DNA of 56,183 nucleotides from Candidatus Freyrarchaeum guaymasense (lineage in GTDB: Archaea; Asgardarchaeota; Jordarchaeia; Jordarchaeales; Freyrarchaeaceae): NCBI GenBank assembly GCA_030587405.1, contig JAUQZD010000059.1, positions 1-56,183 on the forward strand, given 5' to 3'. Positions 1 to 6,910 of this stretch are shown here, one piece after another. A program made the position numbers and the translations under genes. Each line of letters begins with the position of its first letter. Positions within the stretch are counted from its first letter, which is position 1. The notes beneath the pieces were generated by a model. The model was not told the DNA's origin and made no database searches. It saw nothing but the letters and a program-made list of their open reading frames with translations.

Positions 1-173
1 TTTAAAGGTGTCCGCGTGTTCTTTGGACGTGTAGGTTGGACACAGGGCGCACATCCACCTGTGTCTCTCAACGTTAAGGACGTAGCCGTCTTTAGTCTTC
101 TTCGTGCTCCATTTCTGGAGTTAAGGGTTCTTCTTTCCAGCTTCTTTTTCCGCCGGCTTCGGCTTTTCGACAG

Positions 174-182
174 GTTTTTAAG
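174..182 (+). promoter_or_regulatory. Putative TATA box of the nitroreductase operon
   Basis: The sequence GTTTTTAAG lies about 50 bases before the chosen ATG at 231. Archaeal transcription normally starts about 25 bases downstream of such an element, which would leave a leader of about 25 bases holding the GGAGGT ribosome site. Inference from sequence only. Confidence 0.4.
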
Positions 183-230
183 GGAGGTTTTTTCCGATAG
201 GTGCTGATGCTGCTATGGGAGGTTGATTTT

Positions 231-959
231 ATGGAGAAGAAGTATGGGAAGCCTAGCGAGAACAGGTGTTCTAACATTCATGACGTGATAAGGCTTAGAA
301 GGTCCATAAGGCGTTACACGGGCGAGAGGATACCCGACGAGGACTTGGAGAAGATTCTGGACGCTGCAAGGTACACCCCCTCCCCTGAGAACATGCAGAT
401 GTACCGTTTCGTCGTGGTAAGGGATGACCAGGAGACGAAGGACCTGATAGCTGACTTGGCGAAGGAGGCTGCAAAGGAGACCTTCGGTACGTTCCCAGCC
501 GAGTTAACCCAGGGAAGGATATGGTACGTTCCACCCGAAAGAAGGCCTTGGACGTTCACCGAGATGAGGGATGGAAGCCTTTTCGACTACCCGCGCTACG
601 CCGACGTGGTGATCGTGGCCTGCGCGTCCGAGTCGTTCCACGATGCACCAACCATATACCCCCTCAAGTTTTTCGGTGCAATATGCGTTGGCATGGCGAT
701 AATAAGCATGTGGATGATGGCTACAGCTCTAGGGTACGGGGCAGGATACCAGGCGTTCCCGATAATGGATCCAAGAAGGGAGGAGATCATCGCCGACAGG
801 CTTGGAATACCTAGATCATGGCATATCTTGGCGACTCTGAGCATAGGGGTGAGAGCTGAGGAGAGGATGATAGGGCCCTCCCGCATACCCCTTGAGGGGC
901 TCTTCTATAAGGAGAGATGGGGGAACCCCTACATTAGAAAGGCGTTCTTGGAGGAGTAG
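231..959 (+). CDS. Nitroreductase-family FMN oxidoreductase
   Basis: A 242-residue protein of the nitroreductase fold, which uses bound FMN to transfer electrons from NAD(P)H to nitro, quinone or flavin-like substrates in the cytoplasm. The N-terminal RRSIRRY signature with the following ARYTPSPENMQ segment is the typical flavin-phosphate-binding region, and the late GIPRSWHILATLSIG segment matches the family's C-terminal strand. Length is slightly above the usual 170-220 residues because of an insert around residues 85-115. I chose the ATG at 231 over an upstream GTG at 201 because GGAGGT sits 8 bases before it. It is the first gene of a four-gene operon with 2-15 base gaps or overlaps ending in an SCP2-like protein. 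The substrate is unknown. Confidence 0.85.
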   Translation: MEKKYGKPSENRCSNIHDVIRLRRSIRRYTGERIPDEDLEKILDAARYTPSPENMQMYRFVVVRDDQETKDLIADLAKEAAKETFGTFPAELTQGRIWYVPPERRPWTFTEMRDGSLFDYPRYADVVIVACASESFHDAPTIYPLKFFGAICVGMAIISMWMMATALGYGAGYQAFPIMDPRREEIIADRLGIPRSWHILATLSIGVRAEERMIGPSRIPLEGLFYKERWGNPYIRKAFLEE

Positions 960-961
960 GA

Positions 962-1210
962 ATGGTTGAGGTTAGGTTGGAGCTGGACGACGACGTTGTG
1001 GAAACCCTGAAAACCCAGGCTGAATGGTGCGACCTCCCACTGGAGGCGGTGTGCAAGCTCATCCTCTCAGAGTACGCCCGGAACAGGGGAGGATACCTCT
1101 TCTACGGTTCAGCCCCGGGAAACAGGAAGATAATCCTCATTCAGTGGCCCTACATAACCGGGCAGGTAATCCTCACAGAGGACGAGCTAAAAGCCCTAGG
1201 TGGGAAGTGA
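962..1210 (+). CDS. Small protein of unknown function, possible ribbon-helix-helix start
   Basis: An 82-residue protein that I do not recognise. The N-terminus (VEVRLELDDDVVETLKTQAE) has a beta strand followed by a helix, as in ribbon-helix-helix DNA binders, but the second half ends in a short beta-rich segment (KIILIQWPYITGQVIL) not typical of that family. It starts two bases after the nitroreductase stop, with the ribosome site GGAGGAG inside the upstream gene, so the two are almost certainly cotranscribed and translationally linked. A function connected with the neighbouring flavoenzyme and SCP2-like protein is inference from position only. Confidence 0.7.
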   Translation: MVEVRLELDDDVVETLKTQAEWCDLPLEAVCKLILSEYARNRGGYLFYGSAPGNRKIILIQWPYITGQVILTEDELKALGGK

Positions 1211-1224
1211 AGGAGGTGTAAGCC

Positions 1225-1515
1225 TTGTCGAAGAAGTATAAGGGCTACGCTCCCGGATCCGAGTACATAAGGTATCCAACCCTAGAGCTTGAAGACATAG
1301 AGTACGAGTACTTCAGGGAGGAGTGCAGGTACCTTGGCCTGTCCCTAGTGGAGAACAAGAAAGGGCGAATAGTTGTAAGGTGGGAGTACCCCTTCTACAA
1401 GAGGTTCCTAGACGCGGTCGAGAAGGTTTACGGGGACATATCGGCGAGCCACGTGGAGGACGCCGTGAGGAAGGCGGCGGAGGAATGGGTTAAAAAGGTG
1501 GAGGAAGGAGGATGA
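1225..1515 (+). CDS. Small acidic protein of unknown function
   Basis: A 96-residue protein with a TTG start at 1225, preceded by AGGAGGTG at 1211-1218, which decides the start. It is rich in Tyr, Glu and Arg (for example YEYFREECRYLGLSL near residue 30) and ends in a charged amphipathic helix. No family is recognised. The region reads as a strand-helix-strand followed by helices, so a small alpha/beta fold is likely. It lies between the 82-residue protein and the SCP2-like gene, overlapping the latter by four bases (ATGA), which ties expression of the two together. Confidence 0.7.
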   Translation: MSKKYKGYAPGSEYIRYPTLELEDIEYEYFREECRYLGLSLVENKKGRIVVRWEYPFYKRFLDAVEKVYGDISASHVEDAVRKAAEEWVKKVEEGG

Positions 1516-1874
1516 GCGAGCTCAAATCCTTCCTTGAGGAGTTAGCTCAGAAGATCAACGAGAAGGCGATGAAGCTCGTTGAGGAGTGGGTGGGCGACAG
1601 GTACTACGGGAAAATCGTCGAGTTCGAGGTTGGAGACCTTAACGGGTTCACGGAAGCATACCACTTCGTCTTCACGAAGAAAGGGGTTAGGTTCAGGGAA
1701 GGCGAGTACCCTAGCCCGGATCTCATATACAGGTCTGACGCGAAGATACTGAGGGACGTCCTGACAGGGGCGGTAAGGGAGAGGGATGTCAGGAAGGCTT
1801 GGAAGCTCATAGTAATGGGAGACGCGCACGAGGCAGTCCCCTTCTTCCGAGTCGTCGCAGCGGCGTTAAGTTAA
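1512..1874 (+). CDS. SCP2 sterol-binding-domain-like protein
   Basis: A 120-residue protein resembling the SCP2 (sterol carrier protein 2) fold, a small hydrophobic pocket that binds lipids or acyl-CoA. The features seen are an N-terminal helix, strands around residues 33-60 with the YHFVFTKKGVRF segment, the PDLIYRSDAKILRDVLTG segment that matches the conserved region where SCP2 proteins read D-x-x-(I/L), and a terminal helix after the GDAHEAVPFFRV stretch. It starts within the upstream stop codon (ATGA overlap), preceded by GGAGG. In archaea such proteins often sit next to acyl-CoA or lipid genes; here the partner is a nitroreductase. Ligand unknown. Confidence 0.6.
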   Translation: MSELKSFLEELAQKINEKAMKLVEEWVGDRYYGKIVEFEVGDLNGFTEAYHFVFTKKGVRFREGEYPSPDLIYRSDAKILRDVLTGAVRERDVRKAWKLIVMGDAHEAVPFFRVVAAALS

Positions 1875-3029
1875 AAAAGCTAAAGGTGAGAGGGGGCCGC
1901 TTACCCTCCAACTTGGAGCACCTATTTTTTGGTGACCCAGCTGGGTTGCAGGGAGCTTCTCCCTAAACCTTCCTTTTCTAAAACCATTTTGGCCCGTGAA
2001 ATTAAAGTGGGTGTACTTTCTGAGAAACTACCTTTAAACGGTTTATGCTTCTGGCGTTCACGTGTCAGCGGGACTGACCCGGCAGCGACACCCGGCGTGT
2101 AGGAGCGCTGGTTGAGGGTGAGCTGACATAGTAGAGCTTGGAGTCCTCCTTCAGATCGATAGCTGATGGGTCGACGATTCAAGCCGCCATTATGAGAGCT
2201 TTGAGAGCTGGGACGAAGCTGAAAAACCGTCTCAGGCTTGTTGAGGAGGCGAGGCAGGAGGCAAGGGTACCCATAATCCTTCTAAGCTAATATAACCCGA
2301 TTTTTCAGACGGTTTTAAGGAGCTTCTTTGGGGAGGCGGAGGCTAGAGGGGGTGGATGGGATTTGGTGCCGGACTTGCCTGTAGAAGAAGCAGACGAATA
2401 CGAGGAGTTTTCCGAAGCCTACGAAGTGGACACCGTCTCCCTTCAGCCTCCTCCACCTCAAACGAGAGGATGAAGAGAATTGTAGATTTCACGTCAGGGT
2501 TCCTGCACCTCGTATCGGTCTTCGGGTCGCTGGAATCCGGGATAGAGTGCAGAGGTTACTGTTAAACCATAAAAAGGACTTACGGTTCACGTGGTCTCGT
2601 ATCCCCTAGCGGCCAGCTTTGGCATCTCAAAGCCGGAACACGTAAAATATGTTTTAGGGAGTGGGCTGACATCGCCGTTGTCGGGAGCCGCCTCGTAAAA
2701 AAGAGGGAAGCTTGGAAACGAGGAAAGGATGATCGCCGAGCTTCGCAGCAAAACACGCCAGTTCAAGGAAGCCACGAAAATAAGAAAAATAGGAATAAGG
2801 ACGGTGAAACGTCACCACCATTTCAACTAGTCAACTAGTTATGGGGGAAAGGATCAAAGATCCGCTCCAGATACACGTTAAAAAAGGGCCCGGCTAAGCA
2901 GAACCATGCATGGGAGGAGTGATCATTAAGGTGGGTAGGCGCTTTCACAAGCACTCCAACCGCCCTCATAGAGAATAAATTTATTTCTATTTTTCCAAGA
3001 GGCTATCATGGACGACTGCTGGTGGTTTC
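1875..3029. other. Gene-poor stretch with protein-like relics
   Basis: No convincing gene fills these 1,155 bases. Two short open stretches look protein-like: about 2192-2290 (+), giving an Arg/Glu-rich helix ending in ARVPIILLS, and about 2291-2472 (+), an acidic stretch including DLPVEEADEYEEF without a good start codon. A longer interrupted frame at 2573-2830 is listed separately. An exact tandem 8-mer (TCAACTAG twice) occurs at 2823-2838. Just before the HEPN gene, AT-rich DNA at 2978-2996 (AATAAATTTATTTCTATTTT) may hold its promoter. Confidence 0.5.
2573..2830 (+). pseudogene. Interrupted reading frame of unknown family
   Basis: One frame stays open from 2573 to 2830 except for a single TAA at 2696-2698. 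Both halves have protein-like composition: the first includes SYPLAASFGISKPEHVKYVLG and ends in GLTSPLSGAAS; the second is a basic helix including MIAELRSKTRQFKEATKIRK. No ATG starts the frame and I cannot name the family. The same-frame continuation across one stop suggests a gene fragment inactivated recently, but a chance open frame in DNA of this base composition is possible. Confidence 0.3.
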
Positions 3030-3431
3030 ATGAGGAGAGCTGAGGACCTGTTGGAGGATGCCGAGGACTTCTTAGGTGCAGCTAAGGATCTCCTCGTAAC
3101 CGGCCGGTGGGCTAAGGTCTGCTTTATGGCCCAGCAAGCCGCCGAGCTGGCAGCTAAAGCCGCACTGAATGCTTTGGGAAGGGAGAGAAGAGGCTACTCC
3201 GTACACAGGCTACTAGAGGAGTTATCAGGTTTGCTTCCCGGCGGCGAAGACGTCGCCGCTCTAGTCGAGGACGCTAAGATCTTAGACCATTATATTCCGA
3301 CGAGGTACACGAACGCTTTCCCGGAAGGTTCAGCTAAGTCCCACTTCACCGAGAGGCAAGCTAAGGAGGCCGTTGAAATCGCTGAGAGGATACTTGGCAG
3401 AATGGAGGGAGTCGTCCGTGGGCGTGAATGA
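3030..3431 (+). CDS. HEPN-domain protein (toxin side of HEPN-MNT pair 1)
   Basis: A 133-residue all-helical HEPN protein. HEPN proteins paired with MNT nucleotidyltransferases act as RNases or related toxins. The features seen are the CFMAQQAAELAAKAALNAL helix near residue 31, an R-x4-H element (RGYSVH, near residue 58) corresponding to the HEPN catalytic motif, and the YIPTRYTNAFPEG signature shared by the other HEPN copies in this window. The ATG at 3030 gives the usual start just before the first helix. It overlaps the GTG of the following MNT gene by 8 bases. The partner is frameshifted (see next entry), so this toxin may lack its antitoxin or itself be inert. Confidence 0.85.
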   Translation: MRRAEDLLEDAEDFLGAAKDLLVTGRWAKVCFMAQQAAELAAKAALNALGRERRGYSVHRLLEELSGLLPGGEDVAALVEDAKILDHYIPTRYTNAFPEGSAKSHFTERQAKEAVEIAERILGRMEGVVRGRE

Positions 3432-3853
3432 GGAAATTGAGAGGTTTTGCGTTGAGGCGGTTAGAAGAGGGGCAAGGTCCATCATACTTTTCGGCTCAAG
3501 GGAAGGGAGAACATACCGAGGAGAGCGACATTGACATATGCCTTGTAGCGAGCTACCTGCCAGACGACGTTTTTAAGAGGAGGCATCCTGCCCCGTCAGG
3601 ATACAAGCTCGTCTCCGTTATGGGGTTTCACCCTGACGAGTTTCTCTCAATGCTCAGCAGAGGAAACCCGCTGATATTAGACATAGTCAAGTATGGGGTA
3701 GTGCTCCACGACGACGGCTTCTTCGAGAAAGCACGGGAAGTCTACCTTGAAACCGTTAAAAAGTATGGGCTTAAAAGGGACGGTAGAGGATGGACGTGGA
3801 GGAGGAACGATGAAACGAGAATGAATGGATCCGCAGGTTCTCCACATCCTTAA
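3424..3853 (+). pseudogene. MNT nucleotidyltransferase, frameshifted in the catalytic motif
   Basis: The expected minimal nucleotidyltransferase partner of the HEPN gene. From a GTG at 3424 one frame reads the usual N-terminus up to ARSIILFGSREGRT (about residues 18-31) and then runs into a stop. The next frame takes over with EESDIDICLVASYLPDD and the rest of the protein, ending at 3853. The G-S...D-x-D metal/nucleotide-binding motif is thus split over two frames by a one-base difference near 3510-3520. An ATG at 3428 opens the second frame from the start but gives an N-terminus without the GS motif. Either the gene is dead, the read has an indel error, or the shift is programmed; I cannot tell which. 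Confidence 0.7.
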
Positions 3854-4017
3854 CGATTAATGATGAGTGAAGCCTGTAAAGGGGGGACTTTAAGCTACGC
3901 CTTGAAGGCCGCGTCCGCCTCCGAGGAGCCCTCCCCTGTTAGCCGGCACGTGTAACGCAGACGCCCACCACCAGCAAAAACATACACCTTTACATTGTAG
4001 GTTAAAGTTAGGGGGTA

Positions 4018-4209
4018 GTGGGGTTAGCGAAGCGCCGGGTCACCGTAATGCTGATCCTAGCAGCGGCTGTCGTGATGGTTGGCGTACCCTGTGGGCTCGA
4101 CGTGGACCGCAACCCCGGCTGGCCCCCGATAAACGACTGGGACGTCAGCCCAGCTGAAATCTTCCTCGACTCCGACACGTACATGGTTTTTCAGTGTAAG
4201 CCACAGTAA
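4018..4209 (+). CDS. Possible small secreted protein, perhaps a truncated gene
   Basis: A 63-residue frame starting with GTG behind AGGGGGT. Residues 5-25 combine basic residues with a hydrophobic stretch (VTVMLILAAAVVMVGV) followed by Cys, like a secretion signal or lipoprotein leader; the rest is short and ends at DTYMVFQCKPQ. Downstream DNA to about 4400 continues to look protein-like in other frames (for example SNLTSPTAEDAA, then PPCEERTHTFETLNLT), so this may be the 5' part of a broken gene for a larger exported protein. No family recognised. Confidence 0.35.
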   Translation: MGLAKRRVTVMLILAAAVVMVGVPCGLDVDRNPGWPPINDWDVSPAEIFLDSDTYMVFQCKPQ

Positions 4210-4509
4210 TTTAACGAGCCCCACAGCCGAGGACGCCGCGTAAGGGCGTACGCCCTCCCTCAAGGCGTGCTGAACCGGTGGTACTGTACCCGTATGGAAG
4301 CAGCCTTTTCCACCGCCCTGTGAGGAACGGACCCACACCTTTGAAACCCTAAATTTAACGGCGCCGCGGAAAAGCCTTCCCCACTTTTCACGGTTAAGAC
4401 GCTGAGGGGGCTTCAGCCCACGCACCCACTAGCCCTAGCCCGTGCGCAACCTTCAGGATAACGCGTGTACACCTCTGCTACTAAGCGACGCGGGGGGTGG
4501 ACGCGGAAG
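4210..4509. other. Probable decayed continuation of the secreted-protein gene
   Basis: No intact gene is seen. The plus strand contains open stretches in more than one frame with Thr/Pro/Asn-rich composition typical of exported archaeal proteins, interrupted by stops (for example TAA near 4240 and TGA near 4270). This fits erosion of a gene that began at 4018, though chance cannot be excluded. Confidence 0.3.
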
Positions 4510-4517
4510 CTTTATAT
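4510..4517 (+). promoter_or_regulatory. Putative TATA box of the lipase-like gene
   Basis: CTTTATAT ends 16 bases before the preferred ATG at 4534. This argues against the more upstream GTG start at 4465, which would lie before the promoter. With a transcription start about 25 bases downstream the mRNA would be essentially leaderless, so an unseen upstream promoter remains possible. Confidence 0.35.
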
Positions 4518-4533
4518 GGAGGAGTCCAACAGG

Positions 4534-5400
4534 ATGTTACGTTTTTCATTGCTGTCGGAGGTGGCTCCGGTGAGGCGTGAGGAAGGGTTCTTTGAGGGGT
4601 TTAGGGGAGTAAAGCTCTACTACCAGGCTTGGAGGCCTGACGGTGAGGGGAAAGCGGTAGTTATAATAGTTCATGGACTCGTGGAGCACTCTGGAAGGTA
4701 CATGAACGTGGTTGAAAGACTGGTTCCCAAGGGCTACATTGTCTATGCGTTTGACCACAGAGGGCACGGCCGGTCTGAGGGCGAGAGGGCCCACGTCGAA
4801 TCATTCGACGAGTTCGTCGAAGACCTCAGATTGTTCTTCCAGTTTGTACGGGAGAGGGAAAAGGGGAAGAAGGTCTTCATGCTTGGCCACTCCATGGGGA
4901 GCCTAGTTACGATGGCCTACCTTTCAAGGTATCCTGAGGGGGTTTCAGGCTTCATCCTCTCGGGGACTGGAGCGCGCCCAGGCAAGGTTTCACCGGTTAT
5001 ACGTTTCCTGCTCACTTTGATAGCGAAGGTTGCCCCTAAAGCCAGGTTCGCCCTCCCCTGGGATCCATCCTTCATAAGCAGGGACGAGGAGGTTGTTGAA
5101 GCCTACGTTAAAGACCCGTTGGTGTCGAAGAAAGCCTCTGCACGCCTGCTAGCTGAAATATACTACAGCACGTCGAAGATAGCCCGGGAGGCGGCGAAGA
5201 TAAAAATACCCTGCCTCATCCAGGTTGGAGGGGCGGACGTGGCGTTTGACCCTGAAAGCAGAGAGGAACTCTACAGCATGCTCACCATGAAGGATAAAAC
5301 CCTTAAAGTGTATGAAGGCTACCGACACGAGGTCTATAATGAGCTTGGAAAAGAAAAACCGTTGGAAGACTTGGAGGAATGGCTGGAGAAGCACGTCTAA
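4534..5400 (+). CDS. Alpha/beta hydrolase, monoacylglycerol-lipase-like
   Basis: A serine hydrolase of the Hydrolase_4/monoacylglycerol lipase group, acting on ester bonds of small lipids. From the ATG at 4534 (288 residues; GGAGGAG 10 bases before it) it shows the oxyanion-hole HGLVEHSGRY near residue 53, the DHRGHGRSEG segment typical of the family, the nucleophile elbow GHSMGS near residue 124, a late Asp in GGADVAFDP, and a C-terminal His (YRHEVYNE) completing the triad. No signal peptide, so cytoplasmic. Stands alone in this orientation between gene-poor segments. Natural substrate unknown. Confidence 0.85.
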   Translation: MLRFSLLSEVAPVRREEGFFEGFRGVKLYYQAWRPDGEGKAVVIIVHGLVEHSGRYMNVVERLVPKGYIVYAFDHRGHGRSEGERAHVESFDEFVEDLRLFFQFVREREKGKKVFMLGHSMGSLVTMAYLSRYPEGVSGFILSGTGARPGKVSPVIRFLLTLIAKVAPKARFALPWDPSFISRDEEVVEAYVKDPLVSKKASARLLAEIYYSTSKIAREAAKIKIPCLIQVGGADVAFDPESREELYSMLTMKDKTLKVYEGYRHEVYNELGKEKPLEDLEEWLEKHV

Positions 5401-5758
5401 ACGCGCCCGGCGAAGTAACACAGCAAGCACCTCTGAAAGCTACTGGCATTTAAGGCTCCCCACAGCACACGTGCACCCTTCACCCCGGTCAGATGGCTTA
5501 ACGGCTTCATGTTAAAGAAAAACCCGGTTTAACAGCCCTCCAACATCACCCGTGGATCCATGGCACCCTCCAGGAAGACGTGGCTTAGACTTAACCCCCG
5601 GGAGAGAAGCTAGTGCCGGGTGGAGATGCGAGACAGCCCCCCTCTCAACTGGCTGTTAATGGAGTCGACAGGTTTTTATTGGCTGCAAGCATTGTTTCCC
5701 ATAGTAAACATTCACGCTCTTCTTCTCTTCTTTTGAAGGGTTGAGAGGGGGGTGCAAG
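5401..5758. other. Intergenic stretch without recognisable gene
   Basis: No protein-like frame or RNA gene is seen. The last 90 bases contain the promoter-like element listed next and a purine-rich ribosome site (GAGAGGGGGGTG) directly before the glycosyltransferase start. Confidence 0.5.
5671..5680 (+). promoter_or_regulatory. Putative TATA box of the GT4-GH65-HAD operon
   Basis: GGTTTTTATT resembles the element before the nitroreductase operon (GGTTTTTAAG). It lies about 80 bases before the chosen TTG start, implying a leader of roughly 50 bases. Sequence-based inference only. Confidence 0.35.
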
Positions 5759-6910
5759 TTGAAGATCGCAATAGTGGTTCCTCCATGGGTCAGGGTGCCC
5801 CCTGAAGGATACGGGGGCATAGAGCTGGTCGTAGGCCTACTTGCAGATGGGCTTGTGAAGAAGGGGCATGAGGTCACCCTATACACGGTTGGGTCGAGCA
5901 GATCTAAGGCTGGGGTGAAATTCTTTTTCGAGCACCCAATGTTCCAAGCCTCATGCGGGGACGTGTCAAGCTTCCTGAACGTAGCCGTCACACACTCCCT
6001 CTGGGCCTACATGGACATAGAACGGGAGGGCTACGACGTCGTCCACGATAACACGTGGAAGGAAGGGTTGGCGTGCGCCCGCTTCATCAGCACACCGGTC
6101 GTCCACACGATCCATGGAAACTTCAACTGGGAGAACAGGAAGTTCTACGGCATGTTCGTAGGGGACGGCCACGTGGGCTTCGTAACGGTGAGCAGGTTCC
6201 TCATGGAGTCCTTCCCAGGGCTAAACTACCTTGGCGTGGTCTACAACGCGGTGGACGTGTCAAGATACCCGTTCCGGGAGGAGAAAGAGGACTACTACGT
6301 GTACGTTGGAAGGTTTAACGAGGAGAAGGCCCCCCACATAGCATGCAAGGTTGCATCCGAGCTAGGAGTGAAACTCTACCTTGCAGGCAAGGTGAGGGAG
6401 GAGAGGGAGAAAGAGTACTTCAACGCCCACGTTAAACCCTACCTCAACGATAACATTAAATACCTTGGAGAAGTCAGTGAGGAAGAGAAGCTTAGGCTGC
6501 TCTCACACGCTAAAGCTTACCTGTTCCCCATCCAGTGGGATGAGCCCTTCGGAATAACGATGATTGAAGCGTTAGCGTGCGGGACGCCGGTCGTAACGTT
6601 TAGAAGGGGGTCGGCCCCCGAGGTCGTCGAACACTGCAGGACGGGCTTCGTCGTCGACACGGTTGAGGAGTTCGCCGCGGTGCTCAGCGAAGTGGAGGCG
6701 ATAAACCCGAGGAAGTGCAGGGAGAGAGTCGAGGAAACGTTCAGCGTGGAGAGGATGGTTGATGGCTACGAGAAAGCCTACAGGGAAATGGCTAGAAAGC
6801 GGGTGGCTGAGCCATGGCTGAACCATCGTTTAAGGACGACGGGTGGATCTTGGAAGAGGAAGGATTCCACAGGTCCCGGCTTCCTTACTGGGAAACCGTC
6901 TTCACGATAG
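5759..6910 (+). CDS. GT4-family glycosyltransferase
   Basis: A GT-B-fold glycosyltransferase (GT4, group 1) that moves a sugar from a nucleotide-sugar donor. The N-terminal domain begins KIAIVVPPWVRVPPEGYGG with the usual glycine-rich acceptor-site loop; the C-terminal domain carries YVGRFNEEKAPH and the EPFGITMIEALACGTPVV donor-binding motif. TTG at 5759 is preferred because GAGGGGGGTG precedes it. The frame runs 97 bases into the GH65 gene, adding a basic tail (about residues 353-383) that does not look family-conserved; the original stop may have been lost. With GH65 and a phosphoglucomutase-like HAD downstream, a role in disaccharide (for example trehalose-type) synthesis or recycling is likely. 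Confidence 0.85.
   Translation: MKIAIVVPPWVRVPPEGYGGIELVVGLLADGLVKKGHEVTLYTVGSSRSKAGVKFFFEHPMFQASCGDVSSFLNVAVTHSLWAYMDIEREGYDVVHDNTWKEGLACARFISTPVVHTIHGNFNWENRKFYGMFVGDGHVGFVTVSRFLMESFPGLNYLGVVYNAVDVSRYPFREEKEDYYVYVGRFNEEKAPHIACKVASELGVKLYLAGKVREEREKEYFNAHVKPYLNDNIKYLGEVSEEEKLRLLSHAKAYLFPIQWDEPFGITMIEALACGTPVVTFRRGSAPEVVEHCRTGFVVDTVEEFAAVLSEVEAINPRKCRERVEETFSVERMVDGYEKAYREMARKRVAEPWLNHRLRTTGGSWKRKDSTGPGFLTGKPSSR

Noticed and set aside
1..120. Minus-strand open stretch at the left edge with a C-x2-C zinc-finger-like piece (WMCALCPTYTSKEHADTF)
   Set aside because: No start codon after the upstream stop and too short; may be the start region of a gene outside the window or chance.
2192..2290. 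Toprim-like ending (EEARQEARVPIILL) of a small frame
   Set aside because: The resemblance to toprim VPIIVEG stops before the catalytic Glu-Gly; too short to call.
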